From Micromonospora sp. NBRC 110009 (GTDB lineage Bacteria; Actinomycetota; Actinomycetes; Mycobacteriales; Micromonosporaceae), in the NCBI RefSeq assembly GCF_030518795.1, contig NZ_CP130427.1, positions 5,084,001-5,148,000 on the forward strand: a DNA stretch of 64,000 nt. The letters run 5' to 3'. Positions 49,920 through 57,999 of this stretch are shown here, one piece after another. The notes beneath the pieces are model-generated. The model was given only the letters and a program-made list of their open reading frames with translations, was not told where the DNA came from and ran no database searches. The position numbers and the translations under genes were made by a program. Every line of letters starts with the position of its first letter. Within the stretch, counting starts at the first letter, position 1.

Positions 49920-50923
49920 CCCGCCCGGCGGCCCGGGCCGGCCGCGCCTCGGCGGACCGGCTCGCCCGGCTGCTCAACCTGGTGCCCTACCTGCTCGCCC
50001 GCCCCGGCATCGAGCTCGCCGAGGCGGCCGGGGACCTCGGGGTGACCGAGCGTCAGCTGCGCGAGGACCTGGAGCTGCTCTGGGTGTGCGGGCTGCCCGG
50101 CTACGGCCCGGGTGACCTGATCGACATGGCGTTCGACGGCGACCGGGTGACCATCACCTACGACGCCGGGATCGACCGGCCGCTGCGGCTCACCCCGGAC
50201 GAGGCGCTCGCCCTGGTGGTGGCGCTGCGGATGCTCGCCGAGACGCCGGGGGTGGCCAACCGGGAGGCGGTCGAGCGGGCCCTCGCCAAGATCGAGGGCG
50301 CGGCCGGTGACCTGGCCGGCGCCCCGGTGGAGGTGCGGCTGCCCGGCGACACCGCCCGGGCTCGGGAGCTGCGCGCCGCCGTGGAGCGCGGCCGGGCGTT
50401 GCGGATCACCTACTACACGGCCGCCCGGGACGAGACCACCGAGCGGACCATCGACCCGCTGCGGATGCTGATGGTCGGCGGCCGGGCGTACGTGGAGGCG
50501 TGGTGCCGGCGGGCCGAGGCGGTCCGGCTGTTCCGGGCCGACCGGATCGACGCCGTCACCGAGCTGGCCGAGGCGGCGGTGGTGCCGCCGCAGGCGCGCC
50601 CGCACGACCTCAGCGACGGGGTGTTCCGACCCTCGCCGGACCTGCCGCTGATCACCCTGCGGATCGGCCGGGGGGAGCGGTGGATCACCGAGTACTACCC
50701 GTGTGAGCGGGTCGAGGCCGACGGCGAGCAGTGGCTGGTGTCGCTGCGCGTCACCGACCTGGGCTGGGCCCGCCGGTTCGTGCTCGGGTTGGGCCCGGAG
50801 GTGACCGTGCTGGCCCCGGCCGAGCTGGCCGAGCAGGTCCGCGCCCAGGCGGTCGCCGCGCTCGACGCGTACGCGACGCCGATCGACCGCGCCGACCCGG
50901 CGGTGGCCGGCCTCACCCAGTAG
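49916..50923 (+). CDS. pafC: PafC, WYL-domain transcriptional regulator
   Basis: A 335-residue partner of PafB with the same order of domains: winged helix (ADRLARLLNLVPYLLARPGI, then ELAEAAGDLGVTERQLREDL), WYL domain (RITYYTAARDETTERTIDPL with RAYVEAWCRRAEAVRLFRAD) and C-terminal extension. The complex is an activator; the overlap with pafB keeps the two subunits equal. GTG 49916. Confidence 0.95.
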   Translation: MTRPAARAGRASADRLARLLNLVPYLLARPGIELAEAAGDLGVTERQLREDLELLWVCGLPGYGPGDLIDMAFDGDRVTITYDAGIDRPLRLTPDEALALVVALRMLAETPGVANREAVERALAKIEGAAGDLAGAPVEVRLPGDTARARELRAAVERGRALRITYYTAARDETTERTIDPLRMLMVGGRAYVEAWCRRAEAVRLFRADRIDAVTELAEAAVVPPQARPHDLSDGVFRPSPDLPLITLRIGRGERWITEYYPCERVEADGEQWLVSLRVTDLGWARRFVLGLGPEVTVLAPAELAEQVRAQAVAALDAYATPIDRADPAVAGLTQ

Positions 50924-50933
50924 GCTGACCGCC

Positions 50934-51182
50934 GTGGTGACGTGGATCGTGCTCGGGGTCGTGCTGTTCGCGCTCGTCGTGCTGGCCCTGGCGGTCCGGC
51001 CGGTGCTGGCGCGGCTGCCCCGGCTGCGCCGGGCGGCGCTGGCGCTGCAACGTCGCCAGGCCGACGCCCTGGCGTTGCAGTCCGCGGCCGAGGCGCTGCA
51101 GGACCGGGCCGCGGCGCTGCAGGAGCGCTCGGCTGTCACGCAGGAACGGCTGGCGTTGATCAAGGCCAGGCGCGGAAAGTGA
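50934..51182 (+). CDS. Small membrane protein, 82 aa, coiled-coil tail
   Basis: GTG 50934 starts a single membrane helix (WIVLGVVLFALVVLALAVRP). It is followed by a long amphipathic, alanine/glutamine-rich helix (AALALQRRQADALALQSAAE to AVTQERLALIKARRGK) that looks like a coiled coil. It lies 10 bp after pafC and before tatA, on the same strand. Function unknown; it could be cotranscribed with pafBC. Confidence 0.75.
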   Translation: MVTWIVLGVVLFALVVLALAVRPVLARLPRLRRAALALQRRQADALALQSAAEALQDRAAALQERSAVTQERLALIKARRGK

Positions 51183-51397
51183 TCGACACCGGTCGGTGCG
51201 GCGCGCGGTAGCTGCGCGTTCTCCGCCGGATCCGCGCACGATTGCGCCCCCGTGGGTGGTTGACGGGACACTGCGGGTTGGCCGAGACTTCACCGACCAG
51301 GCCCGCAACCGGGGGCCCGGCGGGGTGGCATCCCCCTTCGACGCACGTACGATGGGCTGCGACCACCCCTCACCACACTGAGCGACTGGAGCTTCCC

Positions 51398-51685
51398 ATG
51401 GGTGCCCTCAAGCCGTGGCACATCGCCGTACTCGTGGTCGTGCTGATCCTGCTCTTCGGCGCGAAGCGGCTCCCCGACGCGGCCCGTTCGCTGGGCCGCT
51501 CGCTGCGGATCATCAAGGCCGAGACCAAGAGCCTGCACGATGACGACCGTGACCTGGCCGAGAAGGCCGACGCGCAGACCGGCTACCAGCCGCTCCCGCC
51601 GCAGCCCGCGCAGCAGCCGCAGCAGCAGTACGCGCCGCAGCCGCAGCAGCCGGTCGACCCGGTGCAGCGCGTCCGCGACAACTGA
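51398..51685 (+). CDS. tatA: TatA, twin-arginine translocase pore subunit
   Basis: A 95-residue protein with one N-terminal membrane helix (HIAVLVVVLILLFGAKRLPD), the FGAKRLPD hinge with conserved Phe-Gly, an amphipathic helix (AARSLGRSLRIIKAETKSL) and a disordered Pro/Gln-rich tail (QPAQQPQQQYAPQPQQP). TatA multimers form the channel for folded proteins. ATG 51398 has a GGAG site at 51388-51391. It is followed 17 bp later by tatC. Confidence 0.95.
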   Translation: MGALKPWHIAVLVVVLILLFGAKRLPDAARSLGRSLRIIKAETKSLHDDDRDLAEKADAQTGYQPLPPQPAQQPQQQYAPQPQQPVDPVQRVRDN

Positions 51686-51702
51686 CCGGAGGGCCCACCA
51701 CC

Positions 51703-52656
51703 GTGGCCTTCGGGTTGAAGAAGCGCGGCCCGAGCGACTTCGAGCGGGCCGCCGACGGCTCGATGACGCTCATGGAGCACATCCGTGAGCTGCGCAGCCG
51801 GTTGTTCCGCGCGTCGCTGGCGATCGTCGCCGGCCTGATCGCCGGCTTCTGGCTCGCCGACCCGGTCTTCCTGCTGCTCAAGCGGCCATACTGCCGGCTG
51901 CCCGACACGACGGACGCGCTGGGGCAGTGCCAGGACCTGCTGGCCCTGGCACCGACGACCGGGTTCGTGCTGAAGCTGAAGCTGGCGCTCTGGCTCGGCC
52001 TGATCATCGGCGGCCCGGTCTGGCTCTACCAGCTCTGGGCGTTCATCGCGCCGGGTCTGCACCGGCACGAACGCAAGTGGGCGTACGTCTTCGTGTCGAT
52101 CGCCGCGCCGCTCTTCGCGGCCGGCGCGGTGCTGGCCTACTTCGTGGTCGACAAGGGCCTGGGGTTCCTGATGGATTCCGGGGTGGGCGGGCTGTCCAAC
52201 CAGTTCGAGGTCAGCGCCTACATCGGGTTCGTCACCAACATGATCCTGCTGTTCGGGGTGGCGTTCGAGTTCCCGCTGATCCTGCTCATGCTGAACTTCA
52301 CCGGGGTGGCCAGCGCGCGGCGCCTGCTGAGCTGGTGGCGTGTGGTGATCTTCGTGTCGTTCGCGTTCGCCGCGATCGCCACGCCGGACCCGGGCCCGTT
52401 CGGCATGACGCTGCTGGCCACCGCGCTCTCCCTGCTCTACTTCGTCGCGGTCGGGGTGGCCTTCCTCAACGACAAGCGACGCGGCCGGGGCCGGGAGATC
52501 TACTCGGACCTCGCCGACGACGAGGTGTCGCCGCTGGACCTGTCCGTCGAGCCGGTCGAGGGCGCCGGGCGGATCGAGGCGACGGCGCCGATCGGGGCGC
52601 CCGAGCCGATCGCCGCCCCGACGCCGATCGAGCGCCGCTACGACGACATGACCTGA
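51703..52656 (+). CDS. tatC: TatC, twin-arginine translocase receptor subunit
   Basis: A 317-residue membrane protein with six helices. MTLMEHIRELRSRLFRASLA is the conserved signal-peptide-binding N-terminus with Glu. The family motifs ALWLGLIIGGPVWLYQLWAF and FGVAFEFPLILLMLNFTGV follow. The cytoplasmic tail (SDLADDEVSPLDLS, then Ala/Pro-rich) is longer than in short TatC proteins. GTG 51703 after CGGAGGG at 51687-51693. Confidence 0.95.
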   Translation: MAFGLKKRGPSDFERAADGSMTLMEHIRELRSRLFRASLAIVAGLIAGFWLADPVFLLLKRPYCRLPDTTDALGQCQDLLALAPTTGFVLKLKLALWLGLIIGGPVWLYQLWAFIAPGLHRHERKWAYVFVSIAAPLFAAGAVLAYFVVDKGLGFLMDSGVGGLSNQFEVSAYIGFVTNMILLFGVAFEFPLILLMLNFTGVASARRLLSWWRVVIFVSFAFAAIATPDPGPFGMTLLATALSLLYFVAVGVAFLNDKRRGRGREIYSDLADDEVSPLDLSVEPVEGAGRIEATAPIGAPEPIAAPTPIERRYDDMT

Positions 52657-52680
52657 CCGGTCGTCGCCAACAGCGTCATT

Positions 52681-52712
52681 GGAACGCCGTCCCCGTTCGG
52701 GGGCGGCGTTCC
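52681..52712 (+). terminator. Terminator hairpin after tatC
   Basis: GGAACGCCGTCCCC (52681-52694) pairs with GGGGGCGGCGTTCC (52699-52712), one G-T wobble, with a GTTC loop. It lies 24 bp after the tatC stop. Confidence 0.8.
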
Positions 52713-52826
52713 GCGTACCAGGGGTGAGAGCATGGCCAGCAGGCGGACCCGCGGCGGCGGGGTCCGGCCGGGTTCGACCGGATTCCGGGTTTCCCGGCGG
52801 GCAGTCGTCGGCGCATACTGTCGCCC

Positions 52827-53222
52827 GTGCCCGCCGACCCGTCGCCGAGCCGCCCCGACCTCCCGTCGGCGCTGCGGTTCCTGACCGAACTGATCGCCTG
52901 GGTGGCCACCCCGTGGGCGCTCGCCGCGCACTCCGTCGCGCTGGCGGTCGCGTCGGTGGTGGTGCTGATCGGCCTGCCCACCCTGTTCGCCACTCCGGGC
53001 GACAAGAAGCAGGTGATCCTGCCGGTGCCCGCGGTGGCCACGATCGCGCTGGTGCTGCTGCAACTGGTCGCCGCCGCGGCCTCGTCCTGGGCGGCGTGGC
53101 CGCCGCCGGTGGCCGTGGCGGTGACCGCGCTGGCCCTGGTCACGCTCGTCACCGAGCTGCCCCGCTGGCGGCGGCTCGCCCCGCTCGGCCGGGACGGCCG
53201 TCCGGCCCGCCGGGTGGCCTGA
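52827..53222 (+). CDS. Small membrane protein, 131 aa
   Basis: GTG 52827. Three membrane helices are likely (WALAAHSVALAVASVVVLIGL, VPAVATIALVLLQLVAAAA, PPVAVAVTALALVTLVTEL), with the N-terminus SALRFLTELIAWVATPWALA and a basic C-terminal tail. SALRFLTELIAWVATPWA resembles DUF2568 (YrdB-like) membrane proteins. Function unknown. Convergent with the gene at 53243. Confidence 0.7.
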   Translation: MPADPSPSRPDLPSALRFLTELIAWVATPWALAAHSVALAVASVVVLIGLPTLFATPGDKKQVILPVPAVATIALVLLQLVAAAASSWAAWPPPVAVAVTALALVTLVTELPRWRRLAPLGRDGRPARRVA

Positions 53223-53242
53223 GCCCGCCCGCCGGGCCCGCC

Positions 53243-54127
53243 TCAGGCCACCCGGCGGGCGCTGCCCTCCTCCGGCGCCGGCACGGCGTCCGGGTGCAGG
53301 ATCGCCGCGATGGCCTCGGCGCCGTCGACCAGGCGCGGCCCGGCCCGCACGATCAGCCCGTCGGCGTCCACCGCCCACACCTGCGCGCCGGGGAAGTGCG
53401 GGGCCACCGACTCGGCCTGCGCAGCGGCCCCGTCCAGGTGGAAGCCGCACGGGGCGACGAGCACGACCTCCGGCCGGGCGGCGCGCAGGGCGGCCCAGGT
53501 GGTCGCCGTGGAGCGGGCCCCGGGGTGGGTGGCCACCGGATCGCCGCCGGCCACCCGGACCAGGTCCGGGATCCAGTGCCCGGCGCCGAACGGCGGGTCG
53601 ATCCACTCGACCACCGCGACCCGTGGCCGCGGCCGGCCGGCCACCGCCGCGCCGACCGCCGCGAGTCGCGCCCGCAGACCGTCCACCAGGGCCTCCGCCC
53701 GATCCGGTACGCGGGCCGCCGCACCCACGTCGAGGATGGTGCCCAGCACGTCGTCCAGGGTGTACGGGTCGAGCGACAGCACCTCCGCCCGGCAGCCCAG
53801 GTGGTCCACGGCGTCCGCCACGCGTCCGGAGGGCAGCGCGCAGACCCGGCACAGGTCCTGGGTGAGGATCAGGTCGGGGTCCAGCCCGGCCAGGGCGCCG
53901 GCGTGCAGGGTGTACAGGTCCGCCCCGGCGGCCAACTGCGCCTTGACGTACGCGTCGATCTCGCCGGGACTCATGCCGCGGGTGTCCCGGCCGCCGACCA
54001 CGACGGCGACCCCCGACCGGTAACCGGCCGGCACCTCGCACTCGAAGGTGACCCCGACCAGGTCGTCCCCGAGGCCCAGGGCGTAGACGATCTCGGTGGC
54101 GGACGGGAGCAGGGACACCAGGCGCAT
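53243..54127 (-). CDS. Corrinoid-binding-like protein (BtuF fold) without signal peptide
   Basis: A 294-residue protein of the periplasmic-binding-protein type used for vitamin B12 and siderophores (MRLVSLLPSATEIVYALGLG, VGVTFECEVPAGY, ADLYTLHAGALAGLDPDLIL, VVEWIDPPFGAGHWIPDLVR). It begins directly at the fold with no signal sequence or lipobox, so it should stay in the cytoplasm. Related stand-alone proteins occur in actinobacteria with unclear function, possibly cobalamin handling. No transporter genes are adjacent. Confidence 0.85.
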   Translation of the reverse strand: MRLVSLLPSATEIVYALGLGDDLVGVTFECEVPAGYRSGVAVVVGGRDTRGMSPGEIDAYVKAQLAAGADLYTLHAGALAGLDPDLILTQDLCRVCALPSGRVADAVDHLGCRAEVLSLDPYTLDDVLGTILDVGAAARVPDRAEALVDGLRARLAAVGAAVAGRPRPRVAVVEWIDPPFGAGHWIPDLVRVAGGDPVATHPGARSTATTWAALRAARPEVVLVAPCGFHLDGAAAQAESVAPHFPGAQVWAVDADGLIVRAGPRLVDGAEAIAAILHPDAVPAPEEGSARRVA

Positions 54128-54325
54128 CCCGCCATCCTGCCCGTCCCCGGCGCGCCGGCCGCGCCGCCCCCGCAGTTCGTCGATCCCGGCATCCGACCCG
54201 GGGCCCGGCGATAGTCTGAGGCGGCGCCGGACCCGTGGCCGGACGCGCGTCTGGCTTCGCAGCCCATGGGGTGGCCGCCCGTGCCGGGCCTGCGGTGCGA
54301 CGTCCCTCTCCGGGAGGCGTGTGCG

Positions 54326-54412
54326 GTGTCCGATCCGATCGAGGCGTTCACGGAACTCGCCCGTCGACCCCCGGAACGGCTGCTGAACGCCGGCCGCGGG
54401 GAGCCGGGATGA
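54326..54412 (+). CDS. Coupled mini-ORF of 28 aa before the debranching-enzyme gene
   Basis: GTG 54326, with GGGAGG at 54312-54317 as ribosome site, encodes VSDPIEAFTELARRPPERLL and ends NAGRGEPG at TGA 54410-54412. That stop overlaps the ATG at 54409 (ATGA). It may be a short regulatory leader or a translational relay. Peptide function is unknown, and chance is possible. Confidence 0.4.
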   Translation: MSDPIEAFTELARRPPERLLNAGRGEPG

Positions 54413-56460
54413 AGGACAACCTGGTCCGCGTCCTGGACGGCAACGTCTTCGTGCTCAGCGATGACAACGGCGACATCGAGGCGACCGTCGCCAACCCGGT
54501 CGGCTTCTTCGACTTCGACACCCGTTTCCTGTCGCGGTGGCGGCTCAGCCTGGACGGCGAACGGCTGAACGCGCTCTCCATCGCTGAGCGGGACCTTGTC
54601 ACGCTGCGCTTCTTCCTGGTGCCGGGAGCGCCGACGCACTACGTGGACGCGAAGTCGTCGGTGATCCGGGAGCGTTCGATCACGGGCGGGCTGTTCGAGG
54701 AGCGGCTGACCGTGTTCAACCACGACCACGAGCCGGTGGAGTTCACCGTACGGCTCGACGTGGCGAGCGACTTCTCCCCCATCGGGACGGTGGGTCAGGA
54801 GCGCACCCCGCTGGGCCAGCTCTATCAACGGGTCGAGGAAGGCGGGCTGCGGCTCGGTTACCGACGTGACCGGTTCCAGCGCGAGACGGTGGTCCGGAGC
54901 AGCGAGCCGGCACGCGTCGACGAGCAGGGCCTGACGTACACCGTCCGGGTGGCCCCCAAGGAAAGCTGGACGACGACCCTGCGGGTGCAGCCGCTGGTGC
55001 TGCGCCCGGACGGCCGGGAGGCGCGGGAGCGGTTGGATCGGCGGCCCCGGCGCAGCGCCGCCGAACGGCAGCGCGACCTCATGGTGTGGCTGGACCGGGC
55101 GCCCACGCTGAGCTGCGACTGGAACGTGCTGAACGCCACCTATCGGCGCAGCCTGGTGGACCTGGCGGCGCTGCGCTACTCGCCGCTGACCCTGCCGGAC
55201 GAGGTCATGCCCGCCGCCGGCCTGCCCTGGGCCGCCACCATCACCGGCCGGGACAGCATCCTCACCAGCTTCGAGGCGCTGCCGGTGGCCGCGGAGCTGG
55301 CCTCCGCGACCATCCGGATGCTCGGCATCGACCAGGGTGCGGTGCTCGACGACTTCCGGGACGAGGAACCCGGCAAGATCCTGCACGAGTTCCGCTACGG
55401 GGAACTGGTGGCCTTCGAGGAGCGCCCGGCGTCCCCGTACTACGGCAGCGCCGACGCCACACCGCTCTACGTGATCCTGCTCGACGAGTACGAGCGGTGG
55501 ACCGGCGACGCGGGCCTCGTCCGGGAGTTCGAGGGAGAGGCGCGCGCGGCGCTGAACTGGATCGACGAGTACGGCGACATCCTCGGCGACGGCTACGTTC
55601 GGTACCGGCGGCGCAACGAGCGGACCGGGATCGAGAATCAGAGCTGGAAGGACTCGCCGGGGGCGATCTGCTATGCGGACGGCCGGCTGCCCGGCCCGCC
55701 CTTGGCGACCTGCGAGCTTCAGGGGTACGCCTACGACGCGAAGCTGCGCGGGGCGCGGCTGGCCCGGGAGATCTGGGGCGACCCGGCGTACGCCGAGCAG
55801 CTGGAACGGGACGCCGCAGCGCTGCGGGAGCGCTTCAACCGCGACTTCTGGATCGCCGACCGGGGCTACTACGCGCTCGCCCTGGACGGCGACGGCCGGC
55901 AGGTCGACGCGCTCGCCTCCAACATGGGCCACCTGCTGTGGAGCGGCATCGTCCCGGAATCCCGGGCGGCGCAGGTGGTGAACCACCTGATGGGTCCTCG
56001 GCTCTTCTCCGGCTGGGGCGTGCGCACCTTCGCCGAGGGCCAGGAGCGGTACAACCCGCTCGGCTACCACCTCGGCGCGGTGTGGCCGTTCGACAACGCG
56101 CTGATCGCCTGGGGACTGCGCCGGTACGGCTTCGCCGAGGAGGCCGGCCGAATCGCCGAGGCGGTCATCGAGGCGTCCGGGTACTTCGAGGGCCGGCTGC
56201 CGGAGGCGTTCGCCGGCTATCCCCGGGAGCTGACCCGCTACCCGGTGCTCTACCCGACGGCGAACAGTCCGCAGGCGACGGCCACCGGCGCGCCGCTCCT
56301 GCTGCTGCGGGTCCTGCTGGGCCTGGAACCCGCCGGGGAGCACCTGCTGATGACGCCCCGGGTGCCGGTCCGCTTCGGCCGGATGGAACTGCTGGACGTC
56401 CCGGGTCGGTGGGGCCGGATCGACGTGATCGGCAGTGGGCTGGCCCGCGCCGCCGGTTGA
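54409..56460 (+). CDS. Amylo-alpha-1,6-glucosidase / glycogen debranching enzyme family protein
   Basis: A 683-residue soluble protein. An N-terminal GDE_N_bis domain (NVFVLSDDNGDIEATVANPV, FFDFDTRFLSRWRLSLDGER) precedes an (alpha/alpha)6 barrel. That barrel contains LPWAATITGRDSILTSFEAL, a WIDEYGDILGDGYVRYRRRN region with catalytic-type acidic residues, and NPLGYHLGAVWPFDNALIAW. This matches the MGH1-like/GH63-related debranching family. It likely hydrolyses alpha-glucosidic bonds of glycogen or related oligosaccharides. ATG 54409 has GGGGAG about 7 nt upstream. Confidence 0.88.
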   Translation: MKDNLVRVLDGNVFVLSDDNGDIEATVANPVGFFDFDTRFLSRWRLSLDGERLNALSIAERDLVTLRFFLVPGAPTHYVDAKSSVIRERSITGGLFEERLTVFNHDHEPVEFTVRLDVASDFSPIGTVGQERTPLGQLYQRVEEGGLRLGYRRDRFQRETVVRSSEPARVDEQGLTYTVRVAPKESWTTTLRVQPLVLRPDGREARERLDRRPRRSAAERQRDLMVWLDRAPTLSCDWNVLNATYRRSLVDLAALRYSPLTLPDEVMPAAGLPWAATITGRDSILTSFEALPVAAELASATIRMLGIDQGAVLDDFRDEEPGKILHEFRYGELVAFEERPASPYYGSADATPLYVILLDEYERWTGDAGLVREFEGEARAALNWIDEYGDILGDGYVRYRRRNERTGIENQSWKDSPGAICYADGRLPGPPLATCELQGYAYDAKLRGARLAREIWGDPAYAEQLERDAAALRERFNRDFWIADRGYYALALDGDGRQVDALASNMGHLLWSGIVPESRAAQVVNHLMGPRLFSGWGVRTFAEGQERYNPLGYHLGAVWPFDNALIAWGLRRYGFAEEAGRIAEAVIEASGYFEGRLPEAFAGYPRELTRYPVLYPTANSPQATATGAPLLLLRVLLGLEPAGEHLLMTPRVPVRFGRMELLDVPGRWGRIDVIGSGLARAAG

Positions 56461-56586
56461 CCAGGGCGGGCGGTGAGCCTGACCACGCGGCGCGCCGGGC
56501 GGGTTGGCGGCGGATTTCGGACGGTCTAGCGTTCCGCCGGGGCCGTCCGCCCCGCTCAGAACCGTCTCGCCGGGAGGACACCGCCC

Positions 56587-57630
56587 ATGCGCGCCACCGT
56601 GATTCACGGCCCGAACGACATCCGGGTCGAGGAGGTGCCGGACGCCGCCGTCCGTACGCCGGGCGACGCCGTCGTCCGCGTCCTGCAGGCCTGCATCTGC
56701 GGCAGCGACCTGTGGGCGTACCGGGGGGTGGCCCAGCGGCAGCCGGGGCAGCGGATCGGGCACGAGTTCCTCGGCGTCGTCGAGGCCGTCGGCGCCGAGG
56801 TCGGCTCGGTGCGGGTGGGCGACCTGGTGGTGGCCCCGTTCGTCTGGTCCGACGGCGTCTGCGACTTCTGCCGGGAGGGGCTGCACACCTCCTGCCCGCA
56901 GGGCGGCTTCTGGGGCGAGCCCGGCTCCGACGGTGGCCAGGGTGAGGCGGTCCGCGTTCCGCACGCCGACGGCACGCTGGTCAAGCTGCCCGCCGCGGCG
57001 GCCGGCGACGAGCGGCTGCTCACCGCCCTGCTGGCCCTGTCCGACGTGATGTCCACCGGGCACCACGCCGCCCTCGCCGCCCGGGTCCGCCCCGGCGCCA
57101 CCGTCGCGGTCGTCGGTGACGGCGCGGTCGGCCTCTGCGGGGTGCTCGCCGCGAAGCGGCTCGGCGCCGAGCAGATCATCGCGCTCGGCCGGCACACCGC
57201 CCGCACCGACATCGCCCGCTCCTTCGGCGCGACCGACGTGATCGCCGAGCGGGGTGACGCGGCGGTCGCCGCGGTCCGGGAGCTGACCAAGGGCCAGGGC
57301 GCGCACGCGGTGCTGGAGGCGGTGGGCACCGAGGAGTCGATGCGTACCGCGATCTCCATCGCCCGCGACGGCGGCACCGTCGGCTACGTCGGCGTCCCGC
57401 ACGGCGGCAGTGCGGGGGTCGACATCCGCCAGATGTTCAACCGGAACGTGGCCCTCGGCGGCGGCGTCGCGCCGGCCCGGGCGTACATCCCGGAGCTGCT
57501 CGCGGACGTCCTCGACGGGACGATCGACCCGTCCCCGGTCTTCGACCGGTCGGTGACCCTCGACGGGGTGCCGGACGGCTACCGGGCGATGGACGAGCGC
57601 ACCGCACTGAAGGTGCGCATCACCTTCTGA
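56587..57630 (+). CDS. Zinc-dependent alcohol dehydrogenase
   Basis: A 347-residue medium-chain dehydrogenase. The catalytic zinc Cys lies in ACICGSDLWAYRG, and GHEFLGVVEAVGAEVGSVRV includes the conserved His-Glu. The structural zinc lobe is GVCDFCREGLHTSC; the fourth ligand position is spaced as C-x2-C-x7-C, and one structural Cys may be lost. Rossmann motif VGDGAVGLCGVLAAKRLG lies near residue 178. Substrate unknown. Conserved VVVAPF and a TGHHAA segment fit the actinobacterial group related to glutathione-independent formaldehyde or threonine-type dehydrogenases. Confidence 0.9.
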   Translation: MRATVIHGPNDIRVEEVPDAAVRTPGDAVVRVLQACICGSDLWAYRGVAQRQPGQRIGHEFLGVVEAVGAEVGSVRVGDLVVAPFVWSDGVCDFCREGLHTSCPQGGFWGEPGSDGGQGEAVRVPHADGTLVKLPAAAAGDERLLTALLALSDVMSTGHHAALAARVRPGATVAVVGDGAVGLCGVLAAKRLGAEQIIALGRHTARTDIARSFGATDVIAERGDAAVAAVRELTKGQGAHAVLEAVGTEESMRTAISIARDGGTVGYVGVPHGGSAGVDIRQMFNRNVALGGGVAPARAYIPELLADVLDGTIDPSPVFDRSVTLDGVPDGYRAMDERTALKVRITF

Positions 57631-57696
57631 CCTCGCCGGCCGCGGCGGGCGAGCGCCGGTCGGGTCATCCGGTCCGGCGCGTGGTTGGATGGCGGG

Positions 57697-57999
57697 GTGC
57701 AGCTCACCGTGACAGACGTGCCGGACCGGGAGCGGTTCGAGGCGCGGGACGACACCGGGGCGCTGGCCGGTCTCGTCACCTATCAGCTGACCGGCAACAT
57801 CATCGCCTACACCCACACCGAGGTCGACCCGGCGTTCGAGGGCAAGGGCGTCGGCTCGACGCTGGCCCGCGCGGTGATGGACGACGCGCGGGCCAAGGGG
57901 CGGACGGTGGTGCCGATCTGCCCCTTCCTCAGCAAGTGGCTGGAGAAGCACCCCGAGTACGAGCCGATCCTGGCCCGATCGACCCGCAAGCTCAAGTGA
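57697..57999 (+). CDS. GNAT-fold N-acetyltransferase-like protein (YjdJ type)
   Basis: A 100-residue GTG-started protein. HTEVDPAFEGKGVGSTLARA is the acetyl-CoA pyrophosphate-binding motif of the short GNAT_YjdJ family, and VPICPFLSKWLEKHPEYEPI is the signature C-terminal segment (CPFxxxxxxxHPEY). These small enzymes have unknown acceptors. The 3' end overlaps the convergent kynU by 8 bp. Confidence 0.88.
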   Translation: MQLTVTDVPDRERFEARDDTGALAGLVTYQLTGNIIAYTHTEVDPAFEGKGVGSTLARAVMDDARAKGRTVVPICPFLSKWLEKHPEYEPILARSTRKLK

